From NCBI GenBank assembly GCA_021775805.1, contig JAJFHD010000127.1, positions 1 through 64,000 of the forward strand: 64,000 nt of DNA, read 5' to 3'. Position 1 is the first letter of the stretch, and every line of letters begins with the position of its first letter. This stretch comes from Alphaproteobacteria bacterium. Lineage in GTDB: Bacteria; Pseudomonadota; Alphaproteobacteria; Rhizobiales; JAJFHC01. Made by a program: the position numbers and the translations under genes. The notes under the pieces are model-generated. The model had not been told where the DNA came from. It ran no database searches and worked only from the letters and a program-made list of their open reading frames with translations. This document shows, piece after piece, positions 25,795-34,237 of this stretch.

Positions 25795-26210
25795 CCCAAG
25801 CGCACGAGAGATATCGGCAATTCCTGGAAACCCTCAGCCCCCAGACACTTGGCCAACTGGGCGATCATGTCACCGGTGACGTCCGCTTCAGGGATCCGTT
25901 CAACGACGTGCGCGGTGTTGAGGCCATGACCGCAGTGTTCGATCACATGTTCAACGCCGTCAGGGATGTAAGTTTCCACGTAAACCACGCCGTGGCGCAG
26001 GGCGATACCTGCATGATGTCCTGGACATTCAAAGGCGTCCTCGGCAATCGGCCGTGGACCTTCGATGGCGCCAGCGTCATTCGGTTTTCCGAGGACGGGC
26101 GTGTTGCCGAACACATCGACCATTGGGACGCGGCCCGCGACTTTTATGAACGGCTGCCGGTGATTGGACACCTGTTGGCATGGATACGCCGGCGGCTGGC
26201 GGTCCGTTAG
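25791..26210 (+). CDS. NTF2-like (SnoaL) protein of the ChrR-regulon cluster
   Basis: 139 residues: 'GDHVTGDVRFRDPFNDVRGVEAMTAVFDHMF', 'MSWTFKGVLGNRPWTFDGASVIRFSEDGRVAEHIDHWDAARDFYERLP'. This 'RDPFNDVRG' plus 'HIDHWD' pattern is the NTF2-like family often found beside ECF sigma factors. Overlaps the SDR by 4 bp and converges with the transporter gene (4-bp overlap of stops). Role unknown, possibly handling an oxidised fatty acid product. Confidence 0.85.
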   Translation: MTQAHERYRQFLETLSPQTLGQLGDHVTGDVRFRDPFNDVRGVEAMTAVFDHMFNAVRDVSFHVNHAVAQGDTCMMSWTFKGVLGNRPWTFDGASVIRFSEDGRVAEHIDHWDAARDFYERLPVIGHLLAWIRRRLAVR

Positions 26211-27568
26211 CGTTGTGCCATCGCCGACCGGCGGCGGCTCAGCCTGCGGCGCACGATCGCATGTTTTTCCGCGGTCAGCGGAAACGACCAGACCAACGCG
26301 ATAACCGCCAGTTTCAGGGCAACCGGGGCCACCGCGTAAAGCGCTATCAGGACATAGCGGCCGGATTGCGTCGGGGCCTCCGGATCAAACCCGCCGATTT
26401 CCAGACCCGGCAGAGCCAGCCCCACGGCCACGGCAAGAGCGAGTTTCGTGCTCATGCCCCACAGTGCGAACTGCACGCCGGCCCGTGCCCGTCGCGAACG
26501 CAACTCGTCATAGTCCACAATGTCGGCCTGAATCGCCGGCGGCAACGCCAGATCCGCCCCGAGCGCCATGCCCGTGACGACACAGACGAGCCCAAAAGCG
26601 AGGAAGTCGCCGGTGCCGATCCAGGGAACGGCGGCGAACGCCGCACAAGCGGCCATCATGGCCCAGCACCAGGTCCGGTGTTTTCCAATCCGGTGGCTCA
26701 GTTTCAACCAGGCCGGAATGAAAACGATGGCAGCGACGAAGTAGACCAGGATAAAAACCGGCCTCGTCTGAGCGTCCGCGCCGAGACCGTATTCCAGATA
26801 GATAAAAAACAGGGCGGCGGGAATGCCATTGGCGAGCCCATTGACGAACCAGGCAAAGAGCAGCCTCACGAAGAGCCTGTTGGCGGCCAGTGAGCGCACG
26901 CCGGCAATCAGTTTGGCAACGTCAAAGGCTTCCTGTTCGGGCGGGCGGTCCCGGCGGTCCGGCACGGTAACCAGCAGCAACGGGATCACCACAACACCCA
27001 GGCCGATCGCTGCCCAGGCGATGACGCCAACCGATTCCAACTCTGTCCATCCAAGTCCCGTGACGATCGCCGTCAGGACGCCGGCGCCGATTATGCCCAG
27101 AAGACCGGCACCTTCCCGAAGCGATGTGATGCGTGTGCGCTGATCGTAGTCGCCGCTGAGTTCGGCGCCCCAGGCCAGGTATGGAACCGCCACCATGGTC
27201 CATCCCGAATAGAGCACCACCGACCACCCGAGCAGATAGACAGGGCCGGCCCCATCCGATGGATTCAGCACCTTGTACAAGCCAAGACCTGCAATCACCG
27301 CGCCGGCGGCGATCCAGGGTTTGCGATGGTTGCCGCCCAGCCCGAACCGGTCGCTGAGCGCACCGACAAGCGGATCCGTGACCGTATCGAAAGCCCGTCC
27401 GCCCAGCATGATCAGGCCGGTCATAGACAGGCCCAGTCCAAGCTCGATGCCATAGAGAGTCGGCAGATGAATGAACACCGGGATGGTCGGCAAGGCAATG
27501 ACAAAGGCCGGCAAGGCGTAAGCAAGGAGAACACGGAGGCTCAGTCCGGCGGCTCTCTCGCCGCTCAT
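26207..27568 (-). CDS. MFS transporter, glycoside-pentoside-hexuronide (GPH) cation symporter type
   Basis: 453 residues, twelve hydrophobic segments, with GPH features 'GGRAFDTVTDPLVGALSDRFG', 'PYLAWGAELSGDYDQRTRITSLREGAGLLG' and 'GMALGADLALPPAIQADIVDYDELRSRRAR'. It is last in the operon FAD oxidoreductase-DUF1365-methyltransferase-MFS (38-bp gap). Some GPH members move lysophospholipids or lipids, not sugars, which would suit this lipid-modifying cluster; the substrate is an inference. Confidence 0.88.
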   Translation of the reverse strand: MSGERAAGLSLRVLLAYALPAFVIALPTIPVFIHLPTLYGIELGLGLSMTGLIMLGGRAFDTVTDPLVGALSDRFGLGGNHRKPWIAAGAVIAGLGLYKVLNPSDGAGPVYLLGWSVVLYSGWTMVAVPYLAWGAELSGDYDQRTRITSLREGAGLLGIIGAGVLTAIVTGLGWTELESVGVIAWAAIGLGVVVIPLLLVTVPDRRDRPPEQEAFDVAKLIAGVRSLAANRLFVRLLFAWFVNGLANGIPAALFFIYLEYGLGADAQTRPVFILVYFVAAIVFIPAWLKLSHRIGKHRTWCWAMMAACAAFAAVPWIGTGDFLAFGLVCVVTGMALGADLALPPAIQADIVDYDELRSRRARAGVQFALWGMSTKLALAVAVGLALPGLEIGGFDPEAPTQSGRYVLIALYAVAPVALKLAVIALVWSFPLTAEKHAIVRRRLSRRRSAMAQR

Positions 27569-27606
27569 GGAAACTCTGTCATAGGTTTTGGGTTTCTATC
27601 GGACCG

Positions 27607-28839
27607 TCAGCGCCGCTCGATCAGGAACTGGCCGACGTCGATATGTCCGCATTCGAATCCGACCTCGCAATAGCTGAAGTAATAGCGCCACATCCGGTGG
27701 AACCGGGCGTCGAAACCCAACTTCTCGACCGATGGCCAGTTTTCCTGGAAGGCGCGGTCCCATTGCCTCAGGGTCTCGGCATAGGAGCCGCCAAAAAAGA
27801 ACCGGTCCGAAATCGCCAGGCCGGCGTTTTCGGCTGCCTCTTCGAAAGTCTTGACGCTCGGCAGCATGCCTCCGGGAAAGATATAGCGCTGGATGAAATC
27901 CGGTGTGCGGCGATAGTGCTCGAAGTGCTCGTCTGCGATGGTGATCGTCTGGATTGCCGCCCGTCCGCCCGGTTTGAGACGGCGTTTCAGGGCATCGAAG
28001 TAAATCTCCCAATTGTCCTCCCCGACTGCTTCAAACATTTCGATCGAAACGATCTTGTCGTAATCGCCGCCCACATCGCGGTAGTCCTGAACCCGGATAT
28101 CGACAGCATCCCCGAGGCCCGCATCATCCATCCGTGCACGCGCATAGGTTGCCTGTTCTGAAGACAAGGTGAGGCCAACCACCCGGCACCCGAATTCGGC
28201 GGCGGCAATCTCTGCAAACCCGCCCCAGCCGCAGCCGATCTCGAGCACGCGGTCGCCCGGCTTAAGCTCCAGTTTCCGGGCCAGCCTCAGGTATTTCTGC
28301 CGCTGGATTTCGGCCAGAGACCGATCCGTTGCGGTGATCAGGCCGGAAGAATAGGTCATGGATCGATCGAGCCACAACCGATAGAAGTCGTTGCCAAGAT
28401 CGTAGTGCGCGGCAATATTGCGCCGGCTGCCTCGCCGGGTGTTCGACCGTCCGAAATGACGCAGCCTGTTGAGGAAATTCGTGACCCGAAACCCAGACAG
28501 CGCACCTTCGAGCGTGCCGGCATTGACCGCCCCGATCATCAGCAGTGCCGAGAGATCGGGCGTCTCCCATTCATCGTTCATGTAAGCCTCGGCGAGCCCC
28601 AGGTCCCCGGCAACCAGCAGCCGGGCAACCACGCGCAGGCTTTTTACCTTCACGAACGCCTGTGGCGAAGGATCGCCGCGCCCGAACACACGTTGCCTGC
28701 CGGACGGGAACTCGATCGTCAGACGGCCGACCTTGATGCGATCGAACCAGCGCGACACAATCCGCTCGGTCATGCCCATCCTTCGGACCGGTTGACGGGA
28801 TGCGAGAGTTGAATGCGGGTCGGATATTGAGTTTTCCAT
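27607..28839 (-). CDS. Cyclopropane-fatty-acyl-phospholipid synthase-like methyltransferase (UfaM-like candidate)
   Basis: 410 residues. SAM-binding 'VLEIGCGWGGFAEIAAAEFG', and CFA-family blocks 'NIAAHYDLGNDFYRLWLDRSMTYSSG', 'KIVSIEMFEAVGEDNWEIYFDALKRRL' and 'FIQRYIFPGGMLPS'. CFA synthases add a methylene across a cis double bond of phospholipid acyl chains. Relatives in the RpoE regulon make the methylated trans-fatty acid that starts furan fatty acid synthesis. The DUF1365 and FAD neighbours favour that role over simple cyclopropanation. Confidence 0.88.
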   Translation of the reverse strand: MENSISDPHSTLASRQPVRRMGMTERIVSRWFDRIKVGRLTIEFPSGRQRVFGRGDPSPQAFVKVKSLRVVARLLVAGDLGLAEAYMNDEWETPDLSALLMIGAVNAGTLEGALSGFRVTNFLNRLRHFGRSNTRRGSRRNIAAHYDLGNDFYRLWLDRSMTYSSGLITATDRSLAEIQRQKYLRLARKLELKPGDRVLEIGCGWGGFAEIAAAEFGCRVVGLTLSSEQATYARARMDDAGLGDAVDIRVQDYRDVGGDYDKIVSIEMFEAVGEDNWEIYFDALKRRLKPGGRAAIQTITIADEHFEHYRRTPDFIQRYIFPGGMLPSVKTFEEAAENAGLAISDRFFFGGSYAETLRQWDRAFQENWPSVEKLGFDARFHRMWRYYFSYCEVGFECGHIDVGQFLIERR

Positions 28840-28850
28840 GATTGTCGATC

Positions 28851-29642
28851 TCAGGTGTTTGTCTTGGTGTGATAGCCGACACTGCTTTGAACCGCTTCGG
28901 TTGTCGGGCGGTGGCGGAAAGTACGGAACCCCTTGAACAGCAGCAAAAGAGCCTCCCAGTGAATCGCCGCCATTATCTTGAAGGTCAGCAATGGGAATCT
29001 GGCGAGGCAGCCGGTCAGTGACTTGCCCGTCAGCGGCTCCCGTTCGCCGCCGAACGTCGCTGTGAGCATCGGCCCTTCGGCATCGCTCTGGATAATGCCT
29101 ATGTTGATGCTCTGGGCAGGCGGCCGTATCCGAAACTTGTATTCACCTTCAACGGCGATAAACGGGGAAACATAGAGCTTCTTCTGACAGTTCTGGCGAA
29201 TGACGCTCTGGTCTGACTGTTCGACCGGAATGATGTAGGTGTGACGTTCGTGAAAGGTGTTGCAGACCTCATACAGGATCGCGGCAAGCATGCCGTTCCT
29301 GCGATAACAGAAATAGACGCTGAGCGGATTGAAGACATATCCCAGGATGCGGGGGTAGCACAAAAGCGCGATCCGGCCGCCGTCCCAGGTAATCTCAGCG
29401 TCGTTAAGCTGCGCCTCGACCCAGCGCCGCAACGGCTCGCCGGTTGCCGGTCCGTGATCGGAATCGTAAAATGATATCAGCGCCCTCTTGTTGTACCCGA
29501 ATATAAAGAATCGCCGATCCAGTTCCTCCAACTCATCAAGGTCCAGGAGCAGTGAAAAAACGCTGTAGCGCAGACGGTGGCGCTTCGGGCGCACCCTCTC
29601 ATGGACAACCCTTCCCCTGTAGATCGCTGATTGCAACATCAC
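28851..29642 (-). CDS. DUF1365 protein of the furan-fatty-acid-type cluster
   Basis: 263 residues with DUF1365 landmarks: 'IYRGRVVHERVRPKRHRLRYSVFSLLLDLDEL', 'YNKRALISFYDSDHGP', 'LLCYPRILGYVFNPLSVYFCYR' and 'KKLYVSPFIAVEGEYKFRI'. The biochemical activity of DUF1365 is not settled. It almost always sits between a CFA-like methyltransferase and an FAD oxidoreductase. In the published furan fatty acid pathway an O2-using step (UfaO) follows the UfaD desaturase; assigning this gene to it is my inference. 4-bp overlap with the FAD gene. Confidence 0.85.
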   Translation of the reverse strand: MMLQSAIYRGRVVHERVRPKRHRLRYSVFSLLLDLDELEELDRRFFIFGYNKRALISFYDSDHGPATGEPLRRWVEAQLNDAEITWDGGRIALLCYPRILGYVFNPLSVYFCYRRNGMLAAILYEVCNTFHERHTYIIPVEQSDQSVIRQNCQKKLYVSPFIAVEGEYKFRIRPPAQSINIGIIQSDAEGPMLTATFGGEREPLTGKSLTGCLARFPLLTFKIMAAIHWEALLLLFKGFRTFRHRPTTEAVQSSVGYHTKTNT

Positions 29643-30988
29643 GCAGCCGCCAGACCCTCTGAAACGACAGAAATTCTATCGCTTTGTCCTTCGACACGCC
29701 ACGGCCTCATGCAGCCGCCCAATTGTTCGGCAACCGCCAGACCGGACTGCAGCGCATCTTCGTGAAAGCCATGGCCAAAATAGCTGCCGCAATACCAGGT
29801 TCGCCGGCGCCCCTGAAGCGACCAGAGTTCCTGTTGCGTGTCCAGTGCGGCCTGATCGAAAAACGGATGGGAGTACTCGAAGTCGGACACCACCGTATGT
29901 CGATCCGGCTCGATCACCGGATTCAATGTCACAAACAACGGCTCGGCATCGTCAAGTGATTGAAGCCGGTTCATCCAATAGGTCACGCACAGGGCCCGTG
30001 TCTCGTCCTGCTCTCTGCTCGCCAGAAAGTTCCAGCTCGACCAGACCCGTTGTCGTTTCGGCATCAGCCCCGGATCGCGATGCAGAACCGCCCGGTTGAT
30101 CGTGTATCGCCAGGCACCGAGGAGCTTCTGTTCCGCAGGATCCGGATCGCCAAGCATGCCGAGAGCTTCATCCGCATGCGCGGCAATCACGATGTGGTCG
30201 AACGTGTCCGTTCGGCCGCTTCGATCCTCAACCACAACACCCGCACCGGTTCGGTGTACCGAGCGCACGCCGTCAAACCGGATCCTGTCATGAAACGCCG
30301 CCGTCAGCCGGGCAACATACTGCCGGCTGCCGCCTGCCACGGTGCGCCACTGCGGCCGGTCCCGCAACGAGAGCAATCCGTGCGACTTGAGAAACCGTAT
30401 AAACGCCGCCGCCGGATATGCCTTCATTTCAGGCACTGTCGTCGACCAGATGGCCGCCCCCATGGGCAAAAGATGATCGTTGATGAAACTGTCGCTGTAA
30501 TTTTCCCGTTGAAGATAGTCTCCAAGGCTCATCTTTCCGGCTGCCGGATTGTCGAGCAATCCGGGCGCGTCGCGATAAAACCGCAATAGATCGGCAACCA
30601 TCCGCCAGAACCGCGGGCGAACGACGTTGCGGCGTTGTCCGATCAAACCGTTGAGATCGGTGCCGGCATACTCGAACCGGCCGTTGTCCAGCGATGCCGC
30701 GAACGACATTTCGCTCTCAATGGTCGCAACGCCGAGATAGTTGAACAAGGCGGTGAGGTTTGGATAGTTGCGTTCGTTATAGACGATAAACCCGGTGTCG
30801 ACCGGTGTCGCGCCACCTGCTCCGGCCACGTCAACCGTATTTGAATGTCCCCCCACATGTTTGTTTTGCTCATAAACGGTGACATCATGGTTCTGGTTGA
30901 GCAACCAGGCGGCCGACATCCCGGCAATACCCGATCCCACCACCGCGATTCTGAGGCGCTGGTTCCCCACAGCGAAATTTTGGGTCAA
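29639..30988 (-). CDS. FAD-dependent amine-oxidase-like oxidoreductase (UfaD-like candidate)
   Basis: 449 residues. N-terminal dinucleotide motif 'IAVVGSGIAGMSAAWLLNQ' and the following 'VTVYEQNKHVGGHSNTVDV' are typical of the amine oxidase/phytoene-desaturase-like flavoproteins; 'VDTGFIVYNERNYPNLTALF' and 'VIAAHADEALGML' follow. This family with DUF1365 and a CFA-like enzyme forms a conserved trio; UfaD, the desaturase of methylated fatty acid chains, belongs to it. First gene of the four-gene operon, behind a TGATCC-type promoter divergent from the sigma gene. Confidence 0.87.
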   Translation of the reverse strand: MTQNFAVGNQRLRIAVVGSGIAGMSAAWLLNQNHDVTVYEQNKHVGGHSNTVDVAGAGGATPVDTGFIVYNERNYPNLTALFNYLGVATIESEMSFAASLDNGRFEYAGTDLNGLIGQRRNVVRPRFWRMVADLLRFYRDAPGLLDNPAAGKMSLGDYLQRENYSDSFINDHLLPMGAAIWSTTVPEMKAYPAAAFIRFLKSHGLLSLRDRPQWRTVAGGSRQYVARLTAAFHDRIRFDGVRSVHRTGAGVVVEDRSGRTDTFDHIVIAAHADEALGMLGDPDPAEQKLLGAWRYTINRAVLHRDPGLMPKRQRVWSSWNFLASREQDETRALCVTYWMNRLQSLDDAEPLFVTLNPVIEPDRHTVVSDFEYSHPFFDQAALDTQQELWSLQGRRRTWYCGSYFGHGFHEDALQSGLAVAEQLGGCMRPWRVEGQSDRISVVSEGLAAA

Positions 30989-31033
30989 GAGAGAAGTCTT
31001 TCTGTTTGGTGGATTTGCGTTGCGTTCTGGACT

Positions 31034-31063
31034 TGATTACGATTCCTCTTCACACTTGGATCA
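31034..31063 (-). promoter_or_regulatory. ECF-type promoter of the FAD-DUF1365-methyltransferase operon
   Basis: On the minus strand TGATCC (31063-31058), an 18-bp spacer, then TAATCA (31039-31034). It ends 45 bp before the FAD gene start. Same -35 and spacing as the promoters at 24856 and 31093, consistent with recognition by the neighbouring ECF sigma factor. Confidence 0.6.
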
Positions 31064-31092
31064 CACAAGGCGCAAAAGTTTCGAAACCCATG

Positions 31093-31122
31093 TGATCCGG
31101 TTTCCGTTGGTGCGCGTACCCG
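31093..31122 (+). promoter_or_regulatory. ECF-type promoter of the sigma/anti-sigma operon (weak -10)
   Basis: TGATCC (31093-31098), 18-bp spacer, TACCCG (31117-31122). The -35 is perfect and the -10 poor. If used, transcription would start near 31128, so translation must begin downstream of the first in-frame ATG. It gives the sigma factor autoregulation. Confidence 0.45.
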
Positions 31123-31261
31123 AGGTATGAATGATCTCGCTGCCGATCTGTCCCTGTCCGCTCAAGCCGATGCCGGTTATCGGAATATCGCCGGTCTGCC
31201 TCCGGCAACCGGCGTATGCGCGATCGGCAAGACAGATGATATCCAGACCGTCAAACTGTCG

Positions 31262-31834
31262 ATGACGGCACCCGACGTTCAGGAAAATGTCATCGGTCTC
31301 ATGGGCAAGCACCTGTCGGCAGTGGCGTCCGACCGGAATCGAGCGGCTTTTCGCAGCCTGTTCGAGTTCTATGCTCCGAGAATAAAGGCATTCGTGCGCA
31401 GCCGCGGAGCGCAGCCTGATCAGGCTGAAGAGGTGACTCAGGAAACCATGGTCAAGGTCTGGCAGAAAGCGGTGCAGTTCGACCCTGCCAAGGCATCGGC
31501 CTCAACATGGATTTTCACCATCGCCCGCAATGTGCGGATCGATATGCTGCGCAAGGCCAACCGCCCGGAACCGGACATGAACGACCCGTCTCTTGTACCC
31601 GAACCGGAGCTCGATGTTTCGCGGAAAATAGCCTTCGAACAGCAAGCCCGGCAACTCAAGATGGCTCTATCCGGGCTGCCTGATGAACAACGGCAGGTTT
31701 TGCATCTTGCCTATTTTGAAGACAAGCCACATGCCAAAGTTGCGGATGAACTGGGAATCCCTCTCGGCACGGTCAAGTCAAGGATCAGATTGGCGTTGAA
31801 GCGCATTCGCTCCGATCTTGGAGAAACCACATGA
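31262..31834 (+). CDS. rpoE: ECF RNA polymerase sigma factor (ECF11, RpoE of the ChrR pair)
   Basis: About 190 residues from ATG 31262. Region 2: 'AFRSLFEFYAPRIKAFVRSRGAQPDQAEEVTQETMVKVWQKA' and 'TWIFTIARNVRIDMLRKANRPE'. Region 4: 'LKMALSGLPDEQRQVLHLAYFEDKPHAKVADELGIPLGTVKSRIRLALKRIR'. An in-frame ATG at 31127 would add 45 atypical residues and lies at the predicted transcription start, so I prefer the later start (31301 is also possible). In Rhodobacter this sigma factor activates the singlet-oxygen response. It overlaps chrR by 4 bp. Confidence 0.9.
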   Translation: MTAPDVQENVIGLMGKHLSAVASDRNRAAFRSLFEFYAPRIKAFVRSRGAQPDQAEEVTQETMVKVWQKAVQFDPAKASASTWIFTIARNVRIDMLRKANRPEPDMNDPSLVPEPELDVSRKIAFEQQARQLKMALSGLPDEQRQVLHLAYFEDKPHAKVADELGIPLGTVKSRIRLALKRIRSDLGETT

Positions 31835-32493
31835 GTATCAGTTTCCACCCCGGGGAAGGATTGCTTCTGGACTACGCATCGGGCGCCATCGGAGAGGCAT
31901 GGGGCCTGGCGATAGCGTCCCACCTGAGCCTTTGCCCGACGTGCCGCAGCACCACATCCGACATGGAGCGACTGGGCGCGTGTCTTCTGGAGTCGATCGA
32001 GCCTGACCCGATTTCGACCGGTTCTCTGGACGCTGTCCTGTCCCGCCTCGGCGATCAGGCAGACGACAGGGCCGCACTCCCGATCAGCAATCCCGAATCG
32101 GCAATCCCGCCGATCTTGCCTCAACCTCTGCGCGGATATGCCGGCGGGGATGTCGAGCAGCTGAACTGGAAACGTCTCGGTCTTGGCGCCTATCATCTGC
32201 CAATTCAAACCGGCGACGACACAGCTGTGGCAAGACTGCTCCGGATACCGGCCGGCCGGCCGGTTCCCCAGCACACCCATCAGGGACTGGAACTCACCCT
32301 CGTACTCGATGGATCGTTTTCCGACATCACCGGCCGGTATGGCCGGGGCGATCTGCAGGAAGCCGACGAGACCCTGGAACACCAGCCCCATGCAGATCCG
32401 GGGATCGATTGCATCTGCCTGGCGGTGACCGATGCGCCCTTGCGTTTCAGCAATTTTGCGGCGCGTCTGGTTCAGAGAGTAATCAACATTTAG
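31831..32493 (+). CDS. chrR: ChrR-type zinc anti-sigma factor with C-terminal cupin
   Basis: 220 residues. His6, His31, Cys35 and Cys38 ('HLSLCPTC') match the four zinc ligands of the Rhodobacter ChrR anti-sigma domain exactly. The C-terminal half is a cupin: 'RPVPQHTHQGLELTLVLDGSF' with His, His and Glu, then 'LEHQPHADPGIDCICLAV'. The N-terminal domain holds the sigma factor; the cupin domain is needed for singlet-oxygen response. It starts within the sigma stop codon (ATGA), giving balanced expression. Confidence 0.93.
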   Translation: MSISFHPGEGLLLDYASGAIGEAWGLAIASHLSLCPTCRSTTSDMERLGACLLESIEPDPISTGSLDAVLSRLGDQADDRAALPISNPESAIPPILPQPLRGYAGGDVEQLNWKRLGLGAYHLPIQTGDDTAVARLLRIPAGRPVPQHTHQGLELTLVLDGSFSDITGRYGRGDLQEADETLEHQPHADPGIDCICLAVTDAPLRFSNFAARLVQRVINI

Positions 32494-32572
32494 ACGGCGT
32501 CTTTCCAAGGTCACTTGTCCTTCAACGATGCAGGCGCCATATTTTGTCTTGATCGGTCAATGGAGGGACCTC

Positions 32573-34015
32573 ATGGCCCCATCGGTTTCAAAAACGCTCG
32601 AATCGGCAGCCTCGCGCTGCGGCTGCGGCACTGATGAACTGAAGCGCTTCAGCCAGCATCTGCATGCTCTGCCGGCAAGCCGGGCCGCCCGGATCAATCC
32701 GTACGAATTTGCCGACCAGGCAGGGATCGGCCGCGATCAGTCGATCGATCTGTTCGTACATTGTGCCAAGCTCGGGCTGTTTGACCTTGAGTGGGGAATG
32801 GTCTGTCCGCTCTGCGGTGTGATCGTTCGAAGCGTCGCCACGATTGACCGTGTGGCAGAAGACAGCGTTCATTGCTGCATATGCAACAAAGACACTGAAT
32901 CGGTGTTGGACGATACCATCGAAGTGAGTTTTGCGTATTCACAGGCTGGCGCGACGTTCGATCTGCATGGCGACTATGATGCCTATCAGGACTATTTCAC
33001 GTCCTCGAGCCACCCCTATGGAGAACAGTTGCGACGCTATCGCGATAGCCACACGATCGCGGACATCATGGTCGGGCCTGACGGCAGGGCCGACCTGCCT
33101 GTCAATCTGCAGACCGGTGAAACCTATCGATTACTTTGTCTCGATACCCATTCGGGTGCGGAAATTTGTGTCGACGAAAATGACCGGAAAGCTGAGGCAG
33201 GCGGCGGTCCGCAGCTGTCATTGTCTGACGCCGGTTTCTCTGAGGCGGCCGTCTGCTTGCCCCCCGGTGCCAGTACGCTGGCCCTGACCAATCAAACAGA
33301 TCAGACAGTCTGGATCCGGGCGCTGCGGATCGACCTGGAACAGATAAAAGCAATCATAAACGCCGGTGGGACCCGGTACGGCCCGCGGCTCACCGGCAAG
33401 CATCTTCTGAACAACCAGGCGTTTCGCGATTGTTTTGCTCTGCACGAACTGGCTCCGGACCTGAAATTGAAGCTGCGTAATCTGACATTGCTTTTCACCG
33501 ACCTGAAAGGCTCCACAGCACTCTACGACCGTGAAGGCGACCTCGCCGCGTACCGGCTGGTACAGGATCATTTTGCCGCCCTCAAGAAGGCGGTGAGCAC
33601 TAATTCCGGTGCTGTCATCAAGACCATGGGCGACGCGGTAATGGCGGCGTTCCCGAACGGAGAATCCGGAACGGCGGCCGCGATCGCGATGATGGTGGCG
33701 ATGCAGGAAGTAGCCAAAGGACGCAAGCAGGGCGACGTCGGCCTCAAGGTCGGCCTGCACTCAGGTCCCGCACTTGCCATCAACTCCGGAAACAGTGTGG
33801 ACTATTTCGGTCAGACGGTGAACATTGCCGCACGCGTGCAGGGGCTGGCCGACGCCGGGGACATATGTGTGACCGGATCGTTGAATGACGAAGACGGGAT
33901 TCCGGCTTTGTTGGCCCGGTCCGGCTACCAGGGCCACTCGGAAGTGGCAACGCTGAAGGGCGTAACGGCGGCGGAACGCGTCTATCGCTATCGCGGTGCG
34001 CACCGGCAATTCTGA
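32573..34015 (+). CDS. Adenylate/guanylate cyclase with N-terminal DUF5939-like region
   Basis: 480 residues from ATG 32573, which has GGAGGG six bases upstream. The C-terminal third is a class III cyclase domain: 'LTLLFTDLKGSTALYDREGD' (first metal Asp), 'VIKTMGDAVMAAFPNG' (second metal Asp), 'VGLHSGPALA' and 'YFGQTVNIAARVQGL'. The N-terminal part has two Cys pairs ('CPLCG' and 'CCICNKD') like a zinc ribbon, and a helical start 'ELKRFSQHLHALPASRAARINPYEFAD'. It makes cAMP or cGMP; no membrane segment, so cytosolic. It follows chrR by 79 bp. Confidence 0.88.
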   Translation: MAPSVSKTLESAASRCGCGTDELKRFSQHLHALPASRAARINPYEFADQAGIGRDQSIDLFVHCAKLGLFDLEWGMVCPLCGVIVRSVATIDRVAEDSVHCCICNKDTESVLDDTIEVSFAYSQAGATFDLHGDYDAYQDYFTSSSHPYGEQLRRYRDSHTIADIMVGPDGRADLPVNLQTGETYRLLCLDTHSGAEICVDENDRKAEAGGGPQLSLSDAGFSEAAVCLPPGASTLALTNQTDQTVWIRALRIDLEQIKAIINAGGTRYGPRLTGKHLLNNQAFRDCFALHELAPDLKLKLRNLTLLFTDLKGSTALYDREGDLAAYRLVQDHFAALKKAVSTNSGAVIKTMGDAVMAAFPNGESGTAAAIAMMVAMQEVAKGRKQGDVGLKVGLHSGPALAINSGNSVDYFGQTVNIAARVQGLADAGDICVTGSLNDEDGIPALLARSGYQGHSEVATLKGVTAAERVYRYRGAHRQF

Positions 34016-34237
34016 TACGGTGTGTGCCCTTCTGACCCGCGACGGCGACCGGTTTCTGCAGACCGGATGGCACGCCATACGGATCTTCCCGCAATCAACA
34101 GGGTGTGGATCACGTCGTTGCAGCGGAGCCCGCGACCTATCGTGTAGGTTCTTCAAAACACGGGCATTTGCCCGTAGAATGCGTCCCTTGACGGCATGTT
34201 GCATCCGCAATCTGACCAAACACAATAGGGATACTCC
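34016..34237. other. Gap with a short hairpin
   Basis: 222 bp between the cyclase and the carbonic anhydrase. ACGGGC and GCCCGT form a 6-bp stem near 34158-34173 without a T-tract. No gene or promoter is clear. Confidence 0.4.
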
